From Tilletiaria anomala UBC 951 (taxonomy: Eukaryota; Basidiomycota; Exobasidiomycetes; Georgefischeriales; Tilletiariaceae): a stretch of 50,985 bases of DNA. How positions within the stretch are numbered: position 1 is the stretch's first letter; each line of letters starts with the position of its first letter. The notes beneath the pieces are model-generated. The model saw nothing but the letters and a program-made list of their open reading frames with translations, was not told the DNA's origin and searched no databases. A program made the translations under genes and the position numbers. Positions 22,001 to 32,237 of the stretch are shown one piece after another. Location: assembly GCF_000711695.1 (NCBI RefSeq), contig NW_013546900.1, positions 1 through 50,985 of the forward strand, in the 5' to 3' direction.

Positions 22001-23495
22001 CTCGTTGTAGCACGAGCAACACATCATCTGGAAGCGCACGTGCACACCGGCTGGCGGTCAGCTGGTCCACAGATGGGGCGAACACGTTCGCGAGAGTCGT
22101 GCAACTTACATGCTGATACATTGCATCCCCTAGACCCTGTAGCGCATGCTTCAGCCCGCCCTGCATGAGCGATTCGAGCTGCTGCAGGAAGGCCTTGTTC
22201 GCTCCGACGATTTCGCCAATGTTGCCAAACAGCCGCTGCGCCTCATAGAGGGGCAGGATTGCCGTGTCACGATCGCGAGAAAGCTGTCGCAGCGGGATGG
22301 CATAGCACTGCGAATGGTGCCATACGGGATAAATGATACCAGCGCTTGCTTGTCAGCAGGACAGGACAGGGCATGGCATGGCATGGCATGGCATGACATG
22401 GGCATGGCACGGTTCCTGTAGAGAACGACGCACCGAGTTCAAGATCTCGATCCTCTTCACATAGCTCCTCTCCGTCTCAAGAAGCTCCATCAGTCGGTCC
22501 TGCAGTTTGTTCCAGTTGTACTCCTTCCCACCTCCGTGTTCTGCGCCTTCGCCGGTGGCCGGGCTCCTGACGGCGGTAATGCTGCTGCCGCTACCGCTCC
22601 TCGGAAAGTCCGCGTTGCTGCTTATCGTTCCCGTCCGACTTGACCCGTTGGCGGCGCCCACGGTGCCATTTTGGTCGATGACAACCGAGCCAAGCCACGG
22701 GAGGAGCGCAGCTGCAGAGAAGAGATGGCAAGGGGTAAGCTTGAAGCAAGGGTTGCAGACGCGTCGGCGCTACTCACGCCCTGCGACTCTTCGCTCGTGG
22801 TTATATCGCTCTGCATCTCCGTCACCGTCGAGCTCACCGCTTGTGCCGTCCTCAAGTACGACATCGTACATGCGGCAGCGGGTGACATCCGCGCTGGCGG
22901 TAGCGGCGCCCAGTCCGAAGCCGGCTTCGTAGTCTGTGTTGCGGTCATGTGATGCGGCGTGGTAGGTATAATAGCCTGCTTCCTCTCCTCCTCCTGAGGC
23001 TTCATACGCAGCTGCAGGGCTCAGCATCTCATGTATCCCCCGCGCCACAGTCGTGTACGATGTTGAGAGACTGGACGTATCGTGATGGTAGCTGTTGCTC
23101 CGCACATGCTGGTGCGCGGAGGACGGTCCCAAGGAGGACCTTGAGCTGGAGCCGCCTACGGATGCGGATGCTGCGGCCGGCGAGAGCGCGGACGCTTGCG
23201 CTGCAGACGTGGCTGAGTGCGGGAAATGGGCTGCCCGAACCGGTGAGGGCGTCGGACCGGGTGACTTTTGCGCCGAGGAGAGCGACCGGTAGCGGACGTG
23301 GAAGGGCATGTTCGGACAAAGCGCTGTGCGCGCGATGTCCGCTTTGCTCGCGTCTTTCGTCGGCGAGCGTGCGGCGCCTCGTCGATGGAGCAGCACAGAT
23401 GAGTTGTCCACGCCGTAGGGGTATTGCGACTGACCTGCTTTTTGATGTGGACCTAGCCCATGAAAGGGATTCGGTTGATAGGGATTGTTATGCAT
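19091..23495 (-). CDS. Dbl-family Rho guanine nucleotide exchange factor
   Basis: Activates a Rho-type GTPase by GDP release. Seven exons join in consistent phase: 23495-22778, 22711-22434, 22307-22110, 22027-20948, 20870-19626, 19558-19289 and 19222-19091, giving 1306 aa. About 240 Ser/Ala-rich residues come first. The DH domain then runs from about 302 (WNKLQDRLMELLETERSYVK) to about 500 and includes the conserved helix VRELLMEPVQRIPRYTLMLN near residue 440. A PH-like segment follows at about 560-700 (LHVTLFLFDDRLAVVKRS; GMIDLLDVQAYDL). A disordered Ser/Pro-rich region at about 800-1130 carries many SP sites. The end is helical with coiled-coil character (EAELQALREEAAKV; ELAVLRKEIQRTKAERNEIN). 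The exon 4 acceptor was chosen as TTCCAG because the upstream CCAG gives a stop. The target GTPase cannot be read from sequence. Confidence 0.88.
22365..22415 (+). repeat. GGCAT pentamer repeat inside a RhoGEF intron
   Basis: About five perfect GGCAT units followed by degenerate copies (GACAT, GGGCAT, GGCAC), preceded by three GGACA-type units. It lies wholly in intron 2 of the RhoGEF (22308-22433), which at 126 nt is the longest intron of that gene. Likely a slippage-prone minisatellite. Confidence 0.85.
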
Positions 23496-23952
23496 TGATG
23501 TGTGTGATATGTAGAACGCATGGTCAACATGTTAGTGGTGTTGCTCTCGGGCTCTGCGCATGGCGGCGCGCTGCTTGTATAATTTGGACTCCCCTTCAGA
23601 CCGGTATCTGCAACCCTACTATTGATAACAAAGCATCAAGTCTCTCGCCCGCGTCAAGGCACCAATACTGGACGCGCTACTACGCCCTTACCACTCTCGA
23701 TGGTTGAATGCAGTCAACATCACGGTCAGCAGGCGTCTCTTCAATACATGGTTGAGGGGCAGCAAGACACCCACATACGGCACCCGCCCAGATCGCGCAG
23801 CGCATGTGTTGTTCGTCGGCATCCTGATCGTCGTCTCTTGTTCGAATCGGCTTCCACCGTCCACTGGCGCTGGCCCCTATCCTCTTCCTCCTCCAAGGCC
23901 TGCCTCACCTCTAGTCAACGGACGAGTGCACCTCGCCGCCTCGAATTCCAAG
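23496..23952. promoter_or_regulatory. Divergent promoter, RhoGEF / WBP2-like
   Basis: 457 bp between two start codons. The last 100 bp before the plus-strand gene are pyrimidine-rich (CCTCTTCCTCCTCCAAGG). No TATA box is obvious and no other gene was found. Confidence 0.45.
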
Positions 23953-25205
23953 ATGGCACTCAACTGGACCATGCTCAACGAGGACGGCACGGCACCCGTT
24001 CCGCTGCCGTCCGAGAAGGTCTTCTTCTTTGCGCCCGGCTGTGAGCTCAAGTGCGTAGGTGCTGCGCTGTTGCTTGCGCCCTGCGCGACAGGCTCTCTGT
24101 CTTGATTCGAATAGGTCTCGTGTGGCTTTCTCGGCCCGTAAGATGCTGGTGGCAACCTATCGTGGCTGGCTCTGCAACCTCGTGTGGAGGCTTTTGGCTG
24201 TCGAGTGAACTTGCCGGGTGTGACTCGAGTCGACGTTCTACAATGCTGACATGGGGCGTCTTCATTCGCCCACCTCCTTCTCGGACGCTGTGGGAAACAG
24301 TCTATCGTTCAAGACGCCAGCAGGAGAGAAGAAGTGGAAGGCAAAGGGAACCGCCTACGTCACAAATCAGCGGGTACGTTTCGCGCTTCGAAGCGAGCAC
24401 TCACGACAGGCTTCTTAGACCTGCCTTGCATGCTGAGAACCGAGTACTGATGACGATCTCCATGTTGTGACAGGTCATGTTCCTGCGCCAACCGCTGCTT
24501 CCGCCACACGCTGTGACGTCCGATGTACTGCAATCGCTCTCTGTCCCGCTGTCCAATTTCCTCGACACGCGCTACATGATTCCAGTGTTCAGCGCACCGT
24601 ACTATGAAGCGGCGATCATCCCCGTCCCCGGCGGCGGCCTGCCCGAAGTCACCAATACAGCCTCAGCATCCTCGCCTGCCTCTGCGAACAGCCCAGCAAA
24701 GGGTATGTGGACGATGTACTTCAACGAGGGCCGCGGTCTCGAGTTCCGCAGCGCCGTCGAGGAGGTCAAAGTGCGCATGGAGGAGATGCATGGCCGCGCG
24801 CAGCACATGGAGAGCCTCCCGCTGTACGAGCCGCCCGCGCCGCAGCATGCGCTTGCCGCGCTGTCACTGTCGACATCTGATGCGGGCGCGGAATCGTCGC
24901 AGCGCTCGCAGGCGCACGGAGCAGGGCCACCTGCCGAGCCGGCGGGGGCCAGCGCAAACGCAAGCGGCAGCGGGTCTGCGAACACAGCTGCGTCAGGCAT
25001 ACTGCCCGACGACGACGACTTACAAGCAGCGCAAGTGGTTGTTGAGCTCGAGGAGCGCGAGCGCGAAGCGGCGCAGCGCGGCGCGATCGTCGGGCAGCAC
25101 GAGCAAGCGCAAGACGCACAGCTCTCCCCGCGCCGCCAAGCGAGCATCCTCCATCCCTGCGACCCTGAGTTGCCGCCTGCGTACGACGATGTGTATACTT
25201 CGTAG
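23953..25205 (+). CDS. WBP2-like GRAM-domain protein with PPxY motif
   Basis: Relative of WW-domain-binding protein 2, an adaptor that binds WW proteins such as Rsp5/Nedd4-type ubiquitin ligases through PPxY. Three exons, 23953-24050, 24301-24373 and 24474-25205, give 300 aa. The GRAM domain spans about 20-150: SEKVFFFAPGCELNLSFKTP with GTAYVTNQRVMFL, then FLDTRYMIPVFSAPYYEAAI and MWTMYFNEGRGLEFRSAVEE. Exons 1 and 2 are separated by a 250-nt intron, long for this window; splicing AA|T across it restores the family pattern. The tail is Ala/Gln/Ser-rich and ends LPPAYDDVYTS, a canonical PPxY motif. A second Pro/Tyr cluster, LPLYEPPAP, is degenerate. The intron contains an alternative in-frame start (see findings). 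Confidence 0.85.
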
Positions 25206-25504
25206 GCAATATTCTCTTTCGCACCGACAGGCAGGCAAGGTTCGGGGCTAATGACGGTATACAAATGCGCAGTCAGAGTGAGACTTGCGCCATGTCATGG
25301 GGCCGGAGCTTGAGGATACAGACAGGCAATTCCATCGAGGTCTGCAACTTGTACATATATTGGGTAGAATGCAAAGTACCGTCCATGATTCTCTAGCGCA
25401 CGTGCTGCTGGGCATTCAATAACTGGAATATAGGAGTAGAGGTGTCGAACGATTAGCGTCAGCGAGCCCCATTCGTCATACGCTCCTCTTTCAGTGTTCT
25501 ACAC

Positions 25505-27166
25505 TCACGGCTTGAACCTCCGGCCCTCGCGCAGCTTGCGCACTTTCTCCTTGTCCGCCTCGAAGCGCGCACGCATCTCGGCCAACTCATCGCGCTTCTT
25601 CTCGCGGCGCTGGAACTTGTAAAAGTCGTCCAGCTCCAGTGCACGCTTCTTCTTTTGCCTTTTCTGTTCCTGACCCAATTGAGTCTGCGCCATGTCGCTG
25701 CCAGGAGCGGAAGCAGAGGCGTACTTGCGAATGACACCGACGCCTTGCCCTTGCCCGGCGTTCGCGCGCCCGTACTTTCCGCCGTGCTGTACGATGACAA
25801 AGCCATCCGCGTCCAGCAGCTCTCCATCTGGGCCGACGCTAACCGCTTCGATGCCTCCTTTCGTTTGCTCCCCCTTCCCGGGACCGCCTCCATTCGCGGC
25901 ATCAGCAGCGGCGGCGGCAGCCGGGTGCGCACGCAGGTACTCGTAGCGTGCAATGCAGCTGTCCGCATACGTGCGCACGGCGCCGAGCGATGGCCGCGCG
26001 AGGTCGTGCGCGGCGAGCAGGTACGCGAGGCCGAGTGGCGGCGCGCGTGCACCCGCCGCAAAAGCCGCACGTGCTGCCGCGTCCACTTTCCCGTTCGCCG
26101 TCATGTTGGCGCCCACGCCCGCGCCTGCATTCGCGTTCCCAGTCGTGTCGGACCCGGCCGCGGTACCTGCATGCACTCCTCCTCGCGGTATACGCGCGCT
26201 GGCCTCCGTTTCGGCCAGCGCGAGGTCCGCAAATGGGTCCGGGTTGGCCCAGCCGCGCGGGGTGAGCGCGCCTTCTTTCGCGAGCTGCACAGCGCGCGTG
26301 AGCGTGCTGGCGTCGAGGAAGATAACGTGTGCAGACGAACCGGTTGGCAGTAGTGGCGGTACGGGTATACTGGCTTCTTTCGACGAGGCGGAAGAGGATG
26401 GGTTGGATGCGACGCGCGGGTCCATGCTCGGGAGAGCTGTGATGCTCGGTATAGAGGAGAGGAGAGCATTGGATATGCTTTTGGAATTCTTCTTGCTGCC
26501 TTTCTGTGCTTGCTTATTTTTTGCTTTCATGACACTGTGCACCTCAGCTGTGGAGGCATCCGGCATTTCATCCTCTCCGTCGTCCACGTCCTCATACTCG
26601 TCCTCCTCCTCTTCTACGCCATCCGCACCATCACTACCAGACGAAGGAAGCAGGCTTCTTCGGCGCAGCTCCTCGCGCTCGTACAGGTTCTTGGCCGCCT
26701 GGAAGATGACGCGTTGCACCCTGCCGCCGGCGGGCTGGAACAGGGCGCGCAAATGCCGCTCGGTAGCCTCGACTGGCAGGTTGGCGACGAAGAGGGTGCG
26801 CTCGGCGGGAAGCTCCGCTGTTTTCGAGGAGCCAGGCCCAGCGGATGAGGTAGGAGCGCTTTCGCTGGAGGCATGCGCGCGGATGTAGATCCAGTGGTAC
26901 GGCGTCGACTTGATGAATTTGGAGGGCAGCCGAAGAGGCACAGCGGTGAATTGGCCAATGGTGCACGGCAGCGGATGAGCCGGCCCCGTCTCTTTCGCTT
27001 TCCCGCCAGAGGAAGATGGGGAGGATATCTGCTTCTTTTGCTTCTTCTTCGCCGGCTCATCGACAGTCGGCTGGCTAGCGGGCATTATGGCCTTGCCTTC
27101 GGAACTGGATGAGGCAGGCGCCTTGGCCGCTGCTTGGGCCGCTGATGCCCGATTCTTCTTTCCCAT
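25505..27166 (-). CDS. RRP7: Ribosomal RNA-processing protein RRP7
   Basis: Nucleolar factor of the 90S pre-ribosome (UTP-C/CURI-linked) needed for 18S rRNA maturation. Intronless, 553 aa, ATG at 27166. The N-terminus is Lys-rich (PAKKKQKKQ, a likely nuclear signal). A family block, FTAVPLRLPSKFIKSTPYHW, is followed by an RRM-like fold from about residue 120 (RTLFVANLPVEATERHLRAL). Acidic and Ala-rich insertions expand the middle, making it about twice the length of yeast Rrp7. The C-terminal RRP7 signature is intact (DDFYKFQRREKKRDELAEMR.. ending LREGRRFKP). It is convergent with the WBP2-like gene and divergent from RPD3. Confidence 0.92.
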   Translation of the reverse strand: MGKKNRASAAQAAAKAPASSSSEGKAIMPASQPTVDEPAKKKQKKQISSPSSSGGKAKETGPAHPLPCTIGQFTAVPLRLPSKFIKSTPYHWIYIRAHASSESAPTSSAGPGSSKTAELPAERTLFVANLPVEATERHLRALFQPAGGRVQRVIFQAAKNLYEREELRRRSLLPSSGSDGADGVEEEEDEYEDVDDGEDEMPDASTAEVHSVMKAKNKQAQKGSKKNSKSISNALLSSIPSITALPSMDPRVASNPSSSASSKEASIPVPPLLPTGSSAHVIFLDASTLTRAVQLAKEGALTPRGWANPDPFADLALAETEASARIPRGGVHAGTAAGSDTTGNANAGAGVGANMTANGKVDAAARAAFAAGARAPPLGLAYLLAAHDLARPSLGAVRTYADSCIARYEYLRAHPAAAAAADAANGGGPGKGEQTKGGIEAVSVGPDGELLDADGFVIVQHGGKYGRANAGQGQGVGVIRKYASASAPGSDMAQTQLGQEQKRQKKKRALELDDFYKFQRREKKRDELAEMRARFEADKEKVRKLREGRRFKP

Positions 27167-27589
27167 CTTGCAGGTAGGATCCTATTCACTGGCTGCTGCG
27201 CTGTTTGTCAGTTCGTCAGGCTGATCTAGTAAGGACCAAAGCTGAGCGCAGATGCAGCCGGGTGCGAACATGCATGATAGGTAACATATGCCTCAGCGAA
27301 ACGAGCGACGGGGAAGTATATGTAGTCATCCGAAGGGTTGGCCATCGTCATCCATTCGTCATTTCCCAGTTGTCAAAATTGCAGTTCAAGTGTTCCGTGT
27401 TCCGTGTTTCCAATTGTTCCGATCGGTGCAACTCCTTCCCCGCGAAGGTTGCTCGTTCTCGTTGGTTCCGCCCGCCAGCCCCTCTATGTGTTGAGTACAC
27501 AGGCGGTGACCCGCGCAAGGGTATGTACGCACGCACATGCTTTCTCACCTTCGACGGCTGGGGAGAGAGGAACGGCGCCATGACGACGG

Positions 27590-27625
<36 letters not shown>

Positions 27626-27944
27626 AGCACGCTTCCTGATCCACGACCCCCCGACAACCTTCCCCATCCCCCCTCCCAAAACAAGGTCGAGATAGAGTCG
27701 GCAGCAGCAAGTGTGTATCGCTCGCACGCAGAGCCCAATCGACAAAAGGGTATCCGCGGATCGCGCTCTAATCTTTGGGTTCCAAGTGTGTAACGCAGCG
27801 CAACGAAAGCTGTTGCAGAGCGCGCTCGGGCAACAGTAGTACATAGGACGACGACGACGACCCCCCTTGGCCCGCTCTTGTATCTCTCATTCCCAGCTTG
27901 GTCCATCCAACAGCTCCGACGGTGCAAAGAAGGCAGGAGCAAAC
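27167..27944. promoter_or_regulatory. Divergent promoter, RRP7 / RPD3
   Basis: 778 bp between the two start codons. It contains a GAC trinucleotide microsatellite and C-rich blocks closer to RPD3 (about 27640-27680). I find no further gene. Confidence 0.5.
27582..27627 (+). repeat. GAC/GACGGC trinucleotide microsatellite
   Basis: Near-perfect (GAC)n tract with a few GGC interruptions, in the intergenic region about 320 bp upstream of the RPD3 start codon. It lies in no supported gene. Confidence 0.9.
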
Positions 27945-30475
27945 ATGGATCCAGGACCTGCCTACGTCGATCGCGGGATCAAGCAGCGTGTCAGCTACTT
28001 TTACGATCGTGAGTGCCTGCTTGCTTTTCCTCCCTCTCTGCTTTGATCCCGAGTCGCATTCTGACCTTCCACCCCCGCTGTTTGACAGCCGATGTCGGCA
28101 ACTACTCGTACGGCTACGGCCACTGCATGAAGCCGCACCGGATGCGCATGGCGCACAACCTCATCTCCAATTATGGCCTGCAGCGGCACATGCAGGTCCT
28201 TCGCGCTCCTCGTGCAACGCCAGAGCAAATGACCAAGTTCCACACGGACGAGTACATCCACTTTCTCCAACAGGTCACACCCGAGACCGTCGACGCGCTC
28301 ACCGGCGGGAACCAGCGCTTCCTGACCGGAGAAGACTGCCCCGGGTTCGAAGGCCTGTTTGAATTCTGCAGCATCAGTGCCGGTGGGTCCATCGCTGCAG
28401 CGCAGACGCTCAACTCGGGCGCGGCGGATATTGCGATCAATTGGGCCGGAGGCTTGCACCATGCCAAGAAGCGCGAGGCGTCCGGCTTCTGCTACGTCAA
28501 CGACATCGTTCTCGCTATCCTCGAGCTGCTGCGCTCGCACCTGCGCGTCCTGTACATCGACATCGATATCCACCACGGAGACGGCGTCGAGGAGGCGTTC
28601 TACTCGACAGACCGCGTGCTCACCGCGAGCTTCCACAAGTATGGCGACTTCTTCCCGGGTACCGGCGACGTCCGCGACGCCGGCATACGTAAGGGCAAGG
28701 GGTACTCGGTCAACGTGCCTCTGAGAGACGGCATCACGGACGAGAGCTTCGGGCTCATCTTCCGTGAGGTCATTGGGTATATCATGCAGTGGTACCAACC
28801 GGGTGCGGTGGTGTTGCAGTGCGGCGCGGACAGTCTTGCAGGCGACAAGCTCGGCTGCTTCAATCTCAGCATCGATGGTGCGTCTTTCCTTTCCGGAATC
28901 CTTCCTCTCGTGGCGAGCACCTCCAACCGATACCGTGTACGCTAACACCTCTTCCTCCTTGTTGGACCAACAGGTCACGCCGACTGTGTTCGCTTCATGC
29001 GCACGTTTGGAGTACCCCTCGTCGTCGTCGGCGGCGGTGGATACACGGTGCGCAACGTCGCGCGCACGTGGACGTACGAAACAGGCATCCTGCTCGGGCA
29101 GGAGCTCGACGAGAACTTACCATTCAACGACTACATGCACTACTTTGGGCCCGAATATAAGCTCGACGTCCCGCGGACAAGCATGGAGGACCTGAACAGT
29201 AGGGAGTATCTCGAGGGTCTGAGGTGAGTCTACTGTGGAGTGTGTCTCCAGCTCGTGCGCTCTAACTCTTTTACAAATGCAACTTTGTCCAGGACGAAGA
29301 TCATTGAGAACCTGCGCAGCCTTCCATTCGCGCCTAGCGCGCAGATGGTCGACGTGCCACGCGTGCCGCTGACACTTAACTCGTCCGCTGCTGCGGAGCT
29401 GTCTGGCAACGAGGACTCAGACCTGGATCGGCGGATATCGCGGCGTCTGCGCGATGCGCACATCCAGCGGTATGGCGACGAGCTGTCGGGTGACGAGGAT
29501 GAGGACGAGGATCCCGCGCGCGAGGAGGGTGAGGAAGCAGCAGAAGAAGAGCACGAAGAGGAGGCGGACTCGGACGAGGCAATGGCAGATGCACGGCCGC
29601 GCGTGCGGGCAACAGGCTCGGGCATGTCGCGCATCGGCAGTCAGCAAACCCCCATGGCCCTTGCGAACGGGCACGGCGGCCGCGCAGGCGCAGGCTTCAA
29701 ACTCAAGCACAACGGCAGCGCAGCGGCATTCGGACACGATCTCGCCTCCTCTTACCTGGTCAACCGCTTCTCATATGGTACCTGCTCGGACAACGAGGAC
29801 GACCCCGCTGAGCAACAGCGTCGCCTGCTCGACGCGCTCGGCGGGCACCGTTCGCGCGGTGCGCGCACCAAGCGCGTCAAGCGCACCTTCTTCGCCGCGC
29901 GCGCCACCGCTGGCATGCCTCTGGGAGGAGCAGCAGCAACTGGAGGTGGACGCGGCGCACGGGCGGCAGCGGCAGCGGCAGCGGCAGTGGAGGATGGTGT
30001 GGCAGCTGTGAAGGGCTTCACGACGGCGGCTGTGCAGGCCAATGCGTACTACGCCGCCGTCGCTGGGTCCGCGCTGAATCCTCGCGCGGTGAGCTTCCAT
30101 GCGACCACGCCGGACGCGCGGCTGGTCGAAGGCTGGATGCGCCGCGCGGGCGCCGGCAAGGAGAACCAGGTGGCCGCCCTTGCTCACGGTCACGGTCAGA
30201 GTCACGCATCCAGCAGCAACGGCAAAAGCAATGGTGCTGGCAAAAGCCCAGCGCGGCGGGGCGGACGCAGGACCCATCGGGCATCACCAGCAATATGGAA
30301 CGGTGAGCTGTTCGAAAGCGAAGAGGAGGACGTCGCGGCGGCGGCTGTTGGTACTGGTCGCCTGGGGAATCGCAGCAACGAGGGGTACATCAAGAGCGAC
30401 AAGACGTGGCAGCGCATGGAGATGGACATGGATTCTCCCGCGAACGGCGATGCAGGAGGGAGACAGCGGCGATAG
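27945..30475 (+). CDS. RPD3: Class I histone deacetylase RPD3
   Basis: Zn-dependent lysine deacetylase, catalytic subunit of Sin3-type corepressor complexes in the nucleus. Four exons, 27945-28008, 28089-28877, 28974-29223 and 29293-30475, give 761 aa. The catalytic domain (about 10-395) follows Rpd3 closely: [31 protein letters not shown], the charge-relay His pair GGLHHAKK (about 143), metal-binding [17 protein letters not shown] (about 178), [31 protein letters not shown] and [14 protein letters not shown] with the catalytic Tyr (about 305). [10 protein letters not shown] and HKYGDFFPG point to RPD3 rather than HOS2. A tail of about 350 residues, first acidic ([20 protein letters not shown]) then Ala/Arg-rich, is much longer than in yeast Rpd3. 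Confidence 0.96.
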
Positions 30476-30666
30476 CAACTGAGGAGCGCGGTGGTTTGGC
30501 GTGATTTTGTATGTGAAAGGCAGGGCATAGATGCCCAATGCTTTTGGGGACTCGTAGGGAAAGCGGTGGAAGAGACATTTGTATTGCATCCGATTCTCGT
30601 GCGCTCATGGTGAATGACCGCGTACAAATGGTAGAATCTAGCAGACAGCACTGCCGAGTGCTGTGA

Positions 30667-31609
30667 TCACACAGACGCAGCCTGCTGCTGACTATATTGC
30701 GCAGCGGGCGTGTCCTTACCCTCCCACATGGCATGTTCGCGCTCGTCTCGCAGTCGTGGCTGGAAGGTTCTACATCGTGCTTTGAAGACGTCGAGCGAGC
30801 GCCTGCGAAGTATTGATTCTACCGCGAGCTCGTTATGTAGTTGCCGCAGCTGCATGTGACCGTTGAGCATGCACGTGCGAAGGGGTCAGCGTTAATTTCC
30901 GAGCTAAAAGAGCTTCATCATGTAGCTCAGGACAAACACACCATGAATTCGTCGTGCGCCTCAGCCCGGCCGCTCCTGTCGTCGAACTTGTCGCGCGAAC
31001 TGCTTCTTCGACCTGACGCGGCCGATGCAAACAGGGATGCATCTTTCCTCTCTGCGTCCAAGCCGGGCTCTATCCCCGCGTCCGCTGCCGCCTGTGCCTG
31101 CTTCTCCACCAGAGAGCGCTCCGCGACGGTCAGGCAGTATCGGACTGCCTGTTCGCGCCGGGTCCAAGCGCTCATGAGCTCCTGCCAGAACGACGCGCAC
31201 ACGGCTTCGGGTACCACGCTGTACGTCGATGTGCCGATGTCGATTGACGTTGACGATGATGAATGGGAAGAGAGCAGAGAGGGGTAAGAGGAGAGGCCCA
31301 TGTCACGAGATCGAGCCATCACTCTATTGAGACGAGTAGTGACGCCGTCGTCTAATGAACGGTACTGCCGCATGAATTCTGTGATCAGCATAGCAGGCCA
31401 GTCAGAACATGCGCAAAGATCCACGGTAGTGCACAGAATGCCCGTTGGCTTGGAAAGAGACACGCTCAAAACCCACCCCGGAATTGAGTAATTGAAAGGC
31501 AGATGGAAGGCGACGGATTCCCCACGGACTGTGGCGTGGCGAGCAACTCGAAAGCTCCCGGCCCCAAGACTGGCTGTGAGCCCGAAGGCGGTCCAGACTT
31601 TTTGGCCAT
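30667..31609 (-). CDS. MIX23/CID2 family mitochondrial intermembrane space protein
   Basis: Relative of yeast Mix23 (fission yeast Cid2, human CCDC58), a cysteine-motif protein of the intermembrane space that supports protein import. Three exons, 31609-31477, 31378-30942 and 30849-30667, give 250 aa with consistent phases. The split motif ICLSITQFR | EFMRQYRSLDDGVTTRLNRV crosses intron 1. The family core follows: CASFWQELMSAWTRREQAVR with YCL, then LRQLHNELAVESILRRRSLD with ARCRTFQPR. Cysteines at ICLS, VCAS, RYCL and ARCR fit the family pattern. A Ser/Asp-rich insert before the core and an Ala/Glu-rich stretch (VEKQAQAAADAG) make it longer than yeast Mix23. It is convergent with RPD3, 191 bp apart. 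Confidence 0.82.
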
Positions 31610-32237
31610 GTTCGGCGAGTAGTACGCTATGTCACGCGGACAAAGATAGGATCATTCAACTGGAATGTTGGGCTTGGAAAAACAGGAGCAAAGTCTATGT
31701 GAGCAGCATTCCTGTGCCGCTTCGTTCGTGGCCGTCAAGGTGGCAATGCGCTGGAAGAACGGACGTCGAGGCCGTTTGGCGTTCGTTGTATGGCAGCATG
31801 GTCATCCGTCTGATGAGGCTCTATTCTTTTTTTCATCACGGGAATTGGGGGTGCTAAAGAAAGAAGTCACTCTCTTCGTCGTTACGGGTTCTGGTTGTCG
31901 TCGTTTCCGGAGCCGTAGGCGGCTTGTCTGTTCATCATTGCGCATTCACATGGAAAGGTCAGGGTGGGTATCCGCAGCTACCGAACACAGTGGCAATCCA
32001 TTGTCAGCCGTTGCTCACTTTCGGCCAGCCACTGCAACGCTTTACGGAGGCCCGATGCCTTGGGGTACACCACGACGCACTTCGCAGCTGTTGTGGCCAT
32101 CGATGACGACAGTCACTGCCTGCAAGCGACTCCCTTGCCGTCCCAATCCTTGAAGACAGAATAACCCACCTTCTGCAGCAACCGACGTGACTCCTAGAGT
32201 ATAAGAGTAAGAGTATAGGACACAGATACTGGCAAAG
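31610..32237. promoter_or_regulatory. Divergent promoter, MIX23 / VPS51
   Basis: 628 bp between two start codons. Plus-strand frames here lack coding character. TATA-like AT-rich sequence (GTATAAGAGTAAGAGTATAG) lies about 40 bp upstream of the VPS51 ATG. Confidence 0.45.

Noticed and set aside
28013-28100. ORF upstream extension of RPD3 through intron 1 (an in-frame ATG inside the intron)
   Set aside because: The spliced start reads the conserved [16 protein letters not shown], so the read-through is an intron artefact.
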